This document shows positions 32,703 through 35,640 of a stretch of DNA of 35,640 nt, piece by piece. The notes beneath the pieces were generated by a model. That model was not told where the DNA came from. It did no database searches and saw only the letters and a program-made list of their open reading frames with translations. The translations under genes and the position numbers were made by a program. The DNA comes from Thermohalobaculum sp964576075 (GTDB taxonomy: Bacteria; Pseudomonadota; Alphaproteobacteria; Rhodobacterales; Rhodobacteraceae), in contig CAZNTX010000038.1 of NCBI GenBank assembly GCA_964576075.1, positions 1-35,640 on the forward strand, in the 5' to 3' direction. Numbering within the stretch: position 1 is the first letter of the stretch; each line of letters begins with the position of its first letter.

Positions 32703-33539
32703 TCAGCGCGAGAGGCCGATCTCGGCGCGGCGGTTGAGCGGCTCGCGCACGCCGTCGCCGGTCACGCGGGCGGGCTCCAGCTCGGAGCGGCCGGCCGTCG
32801 CGATCTCGCCGGCGGGGATGCCAAGATCCACCAGGGCGTTGGCGACGCGGTTCGCGCGGCGCTCGGACAGGCCCTGGTTATACTGCACGGAGCCGACGGT
32901 GTCGGTGTGGCCGACGATCGAGACCGCGCTGGCGCCGAGATTGTTGTAGGAGGCGACCACGTTGTTGATCACCTCGCGGGCACGCTCGGTCAGGTTGGTC
33001 TGGTTGAAGCCGAAATAGACCACGAAGTCGGCCGGGCCGGCGGCCGGGGCGCAGGCGCGGAGCGCCTCGTTCAGCATCGCCAGCGCGTCCTCGGAAGTCA
33101 TCGGGCACTTGGCGCCGGCGGCCTCGGCGCGCAGGACGGTGAGATACTGATCCCACATCGCCTGGGCGCGGGCGCAGGCCTCGGGGCGCTCCGCCTTGTT
33201 CTCGGCGATGATGGCCACGACCTCCTGATAGAGCGACGCGGCCTCGCCGTTGACGCCGAGCTGATCCGGAGTCCAGGGCTGCGGCTCGGTGCCCGCCTCG
33301 GCCTGCTCGGCCTTGGTGATGAAGGCGGTGGCGTTCATCCAGCGGACCATCTCGGCCTGGTTGCGGCCGAGCTGCGCATACTCGCTGGCGAGCGCGCCGG
33401 TGAAGCCCGGCCCGCCGTGCTCGGCATCCAGGTAGGGCTCAGCGTAGAAGGTCTTGCCGAGATTGGCGCCCGGCAGCGACGTGCAGCCGGCCACGGCGAG
33501 CGCCGACACGCCCAGCATCAGACGAAAAGCAGTCCTCAT
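32703..33539 (-). CDS. OmpA-domain outer-membrane lipoprotein
   Basis: 278 residues. The lipobox is VAGC (LMLGVSALAVAGCTS), so the mature Cys is acylated. A helical middle part is followed by a C-terminal OmpA-like peptidoglycan-binding domain (VVYFGFNQTNLTERAREVIN, VGHTDTVGSVQYNQGLSERR, NRRAEIGLSR). Such proteins anchor the outer membrane to the wall (Pal/OmpA type). I chose the ATG at 33539 because of the signal peptide and the upstream GGAGAGAGGG. A stem terminator lies after it, so it is its own unit. Confidence 0.92.
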   Translation of the reverse strand: MRTAFRLMLGVSALAVAGCTSLPGANLGKTFYAEPYLDAEHGGPGFTGALASEYAQLGRNQAEMVRWMNATAFITKAEQAEAGTEPQPWTPDQLGVNGEAASLYQEVVAIIAENKAERPEACARAQAMWDQYLTVLRAEAAGAKCPMTSEDALAMLNEALRACAPAAGPADFVVYFGFNQTNLTERAREVINNVVASYNNLGASAVSIVGHTDTVGSVQYNQGLSERRANRVANALVDLGIPAGEIATAGRSELEPARVTGDGVREPLNRRAEIGLSR

Positions 33540-33685
33540 CCCTCTCTCCGTATCCGTTACGGGCGACGCAGGACGCGCCCGCTTGTTTGTTCTTCCGGCC
33601 CCGAAAACCGGTGCGCTTTGTCCCCATTGCATGTCCGTAGGGGAATCTCAACTCGCGCCGCCCCCGATCCGAACGGCCGAACACG

Positions 33686-33714
33686 ACTTTACCCAGGCAG
33701 TCGCGTTTTAACAA
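33686..33714 (-). promoter_or_regulatory. Candidate promoter for the OmpA-domain lipoprotein
   Basis: On the minus strand TTGTTA (33714-33709) and TAAAGT (33691-33686) are 17 bases apart, each matching four of six consensus bases. A start about here would give a leader of about 140 bases. The wider 284-base divergent gap (33540-33823) otherwise holds no gene I can support. Confidence 0.35.
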
Positions 33715-33823
33715 CAGTCGCCCGCCCGACGCGCCCGCCGACCTGCGCGGGAGTGACGGAAAATCAACGCTCGACGTGTTTCCTTCTTCGCGGTTGACCC
33801 AACGCGACCGGCGAAGGAGCGCG

Positions 33824-35287
33824 ATGCAGCAGACGATCCTCATCGTGGACGACGACGCGACGCAACGCCGCTACCTCAGCGCCCTCGTCAAGGCGGCGGG
33901 CCATGCCGCGCGCGAGGCCGCTGGCGGGCAGGCGGCGCTCGACGCGCTCCTCGGCCCGGCGGACGCCGCGCGCCCCAATCTCGCGCTGCTCGATCTCAAC
34001 ATGCCCGATCTCGACGGGATCTCCGTGCTCAAGCGCCTGCGCGGCGCGGGGCTCGCGCTCCCGGTGCTCGTGCTCACCTCCGACGGCTCGGTGTCCCGCG
34101 CGGTGGAGGCGATGCAGGCCGGCGCCACGGATTTCCTCGTCAAGCCCGTCGGCCCGGAGCGCCTCGAGGTATCGATCCGCAATGCCCTCGCCATGTCCGC
34201 GCTCTCGACCGAGGTGCGCCGGCTCGCCAAGGCGCAGTCGAACGAGCTCACCTTCGACGACCTGATCGCGCAGGCCCCGGCCACCCGCGAGGCGATCGCG
34301 CTCGCCCGCCGCGCCGCCCGCTCCGACATCCCGGTCCTCATCCTCGGCGAGTCGGGCACCGGCAAGGAGGTCTTCGCCCGCGCGATCCACGGCTCCTCCG
34401 AGCGCGCGGGCGGGCCCTTCGTCGCGGTCAATTGCGGCGCCCTTCCCGCCTCGCTCGTCGAGTCGATCCTCTTCGGCCACGAGAAAGGCGCCTTCACCGG
34501 GGCCACCGCCCGCCGCCCGGGCAAGTTCCAGGAGGCCTCCGGCGGCACCCTCTTCCTCGACGAGATCGGCGAGCTTCCCGCCGAGGCCCAGGTCAAGCTC
34601 CTGCGCGCCGTGCAGACCGGCGAGATCGACCCGGTCGGCGCCGCCGAGCCCGTGCGCGTCGACATCCGCCTCGTCTCCGCCACCAATCGCGACCTCGCGC
34701 AGATGGTCGCCGAGGGCGGCTTCCGAGAGGATCTCTACTATCGGATCGGCGTCTTCCCGCTCACCCTGCCGCCCTTGCGCGCCCGTCGGGAGGATCTCGC
34801 GGCGCTCGCGCAGATGTTCCTCAGCCGGTTCGCCGCCGCCGAGCAGGTGCCGATCGAAGGCTTCGCCGAAGCCGCCCTCGCCGCCATCCGCGCCGCCCCC
34901 TGGCCCGGCAATGTCCGCCAGCTCGAGAACACGATCCACCGCGCCGTGGTGCTGACGGACGGCCCCCGCATCCGCCCCGAGGACCTCCGCGGCATCGCCG
35001 GCGAGCGCGCCCCCGCCGCCTCGCCGGAGCCGCCCGCCCGGCCCGCGGTGGCGCCGGCTGCCGAGCCGCCCCCCGGCTTCTTCGGCGAGGACGGCCATAT
35101 CCGCCGGCTGCACGACCTCGAATCGGAGGCGATCCGCCTCGCCGTCCGCCGCTATCGCGGCCGCATGTCCGAGACCGCGCGGCGCCTCGGCATCGGCCGC
35201 TCCACCCTCTACCGCAAGCTCGACGAACTCGGCCTCGGCCCGGACACCGGGCGCGACGACCCCTGCCCCTCCGAGCCCTGCGACTGA
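33824..35287 (+). CDS. Sigma-54-dependent response regulator (NtrC-type)
   Basis: Two-component regulator of 487 residues. Receiver: D9-D10-D11, phospho-accepting Asp57 in LALLDLNMPDLDG, and a Lys in DFLVKPVG. AAA+ domain (about 145-375) has GESGTGKE (Walker A), GHEKGAFTGA (sigma-54 loop), LFLDEIGE (Walker B) and FREDLYYRIGVFPL. A C-terminal Fis-type helix-turn-helix (SETARRLGIGRSTLYRKLDE) binds DNA. AAGGAG at 33814-33819 precedes the ATG. No sensor kinase gene is in the window, so it is orphan here. Its stop is seven bases from that of gapR on the other strand. Targets are unknown. Confidence 0.93.
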   Translation: MQQTILIVDDDATQRRYLSALVKAAGHAAREAAGGQAALDALLGPADAARPNLALLDLNMPDLDGISVLKRLRGAGLALPVLVLTSDGSVSRAVEAMQAGATDFLVKPVGPERLEVSIRNALAMSALSTEVRRLAKAQSNELTFDDLIAQAPATREAIALARRAARSDIPVLILGESGTGKEVFARAIHGSSERAGGPFVAVNCGALPASLVESILFGHEKGAFTGATARRPGKFQEASGGTLFLDEIGELPAEAQVKLLRAVQTGEIDPVGAAEPVRVDIRLVSATNRDLAQMVAEGGFREDLYYRIGVFPLTLPPLRARREDLAALAQMFLSRFAAAEQVPIEGFAEAALAAIRAAPWPGNVRQLENTIHRAVVLTDGPRIRPEDLRGIAGERAPAASPEPPARPAVAPAAEPPPGFFGEDGHIRRLHDLESEAIRLAVRRYRGRMSETARRLGIGRSTLYRKLDELGLGPDTGRDDPCPSEPCD

Positions 35288-35294
35288 GCGCGCC

Positions 35295-35585
35295 TCACCC
35301 CTCGCCGGCCGGCCGCCGCATGCCGAGCGCCTCGAGATAGGTCTCGAGGAGCATCTCCTCCTCGGCCCGCTCGTCGGGCTCCTTCTTGCGCAGGCCCACG
35401 ACCTTGCGCAGCGTCTTGGTGTCGAAGCCGTGGGCCTTCGCCTCGGCATAGACCTCCTTGATCTGCTCGGCGATCTCGGCCTTCTCCTCCTCCAGCCGCT
35501 CGATCCGCTCGATCAGCGCGCGCAGCTGCCCGGCGGAGAAGTTCGCCGTGCCGCTCTCGGAGATCTCCTCGGTCCGATCGTCCAT
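35295..35585 (-). CDS. gapR: GapR-family nucleoid-associated protein (DUF2312)
   Basis: 96 residues, highly charged. The core NFSAGQLRALIERIERLEEEKAEI then a long helix (AEQIKEVYAEAKAHGFDTKTLRK) matches DUF2312, whose Caulobacter member GapR binds overtwisted AT-rich DNA and helps chromosome replication. The ATG at 35585 has AGGAGGG upstream. It converges with the response regulator gene. Length and motif order are normal for the family. Confidence 0.92.
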   Translation of the reverse strand: MDDRTEEISESGTANFSAGQLRALIERIERLEEEKAEIAEQIKEVYAEAKAHGFDTKTLRKVVGLRKKEPDERAEEEMLLETYLEALGMRRPAGEG

Positions 35586-35640
35586 CCAACGCCCTCCTGT
35601 TGCCGGAGCGAGCGCCCATAGCCCCCCGCGCCCGCCCTGG

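Overview
The window looks like part of a high-GC alphaproteobacterial chromosome, most likely Rhodobacterales (Rhodobacter/Roseobacter relatives). The evidence is the truB-rpsO-pnp order, an sseA-GNAT pair, a cysK next to a TrgB-type fusion protein (the pair described in the Rhodobacter sphaeroides tellurite-resistance locus), a ChrR-type protein behind a group IV sigma-E-like promoter, a VPLPA-CTERM exported protein and a GapR (DUF2312) gene. This is inferred from families and synteny; no search was run.

Layout. 129-3797: truB, rpsO and pnp, with hairpins in both leaders. 3820-5263: a LysR regulator divergent from a secreted cupin protein. 5374-6021: an alternative oxidase interrupted by one in-frame amber codon. 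6018-8691: a DMT-family permease, a DUF3137 protein and a DUF937 protein. 8727-10219: a small hypothetical protein and a radical SAM protein. 10296-10943: a VPLPA-CTERM protein with a clear sigma-70-type promoter. 11147-11813: a methyltransferase relic with an internal deletion and frameshift. 11910-13300: a GNAT acetyltransferase overlapping sseA.

13504-18406 is the most unusual part. Two tandem genes each encode an exported caspase-fold (C14-like) protease domain fused to a long parallel beta-helix. The first has twelve 138-bp repeats in perfect register. The second is broken by a 100-N assembly gap whose two flanks end in the same exact 55 bp. From the repeat phase, the true gap must be -55 + 138n bp, and every such value restores the reading frame.

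18410-23950: alanyl-tRNA editing protein, a large MscS-type channel, cysK and trgB, all on the minus strand. 24104-26216: a probable three-gene operon (ChrR-like cupin protein, DUF6134-type exported protein, short-chain dehydrogenase) behind a TGATCC-N18-TAAAC promoter. The ChrR-like protein has lost two of the four zinc ligands of its anti-sigma domain but keeps all four cupin ligands, and no sigma factor gene is beside it. 26217-27945: a distinctly AT-richer island with a small secreted protein and a secreted Asp-rich repeat protein, also on a 138-bp period. 27949-35585: a nitrilase-family amidohydrolase, pheS (without pheT next to it), an SGNH-like hydrolase, oligoendopeptidase F, an OmpA-domain lipoprotein, a sigma-54-dependent response regulator and gapR at the right edge.
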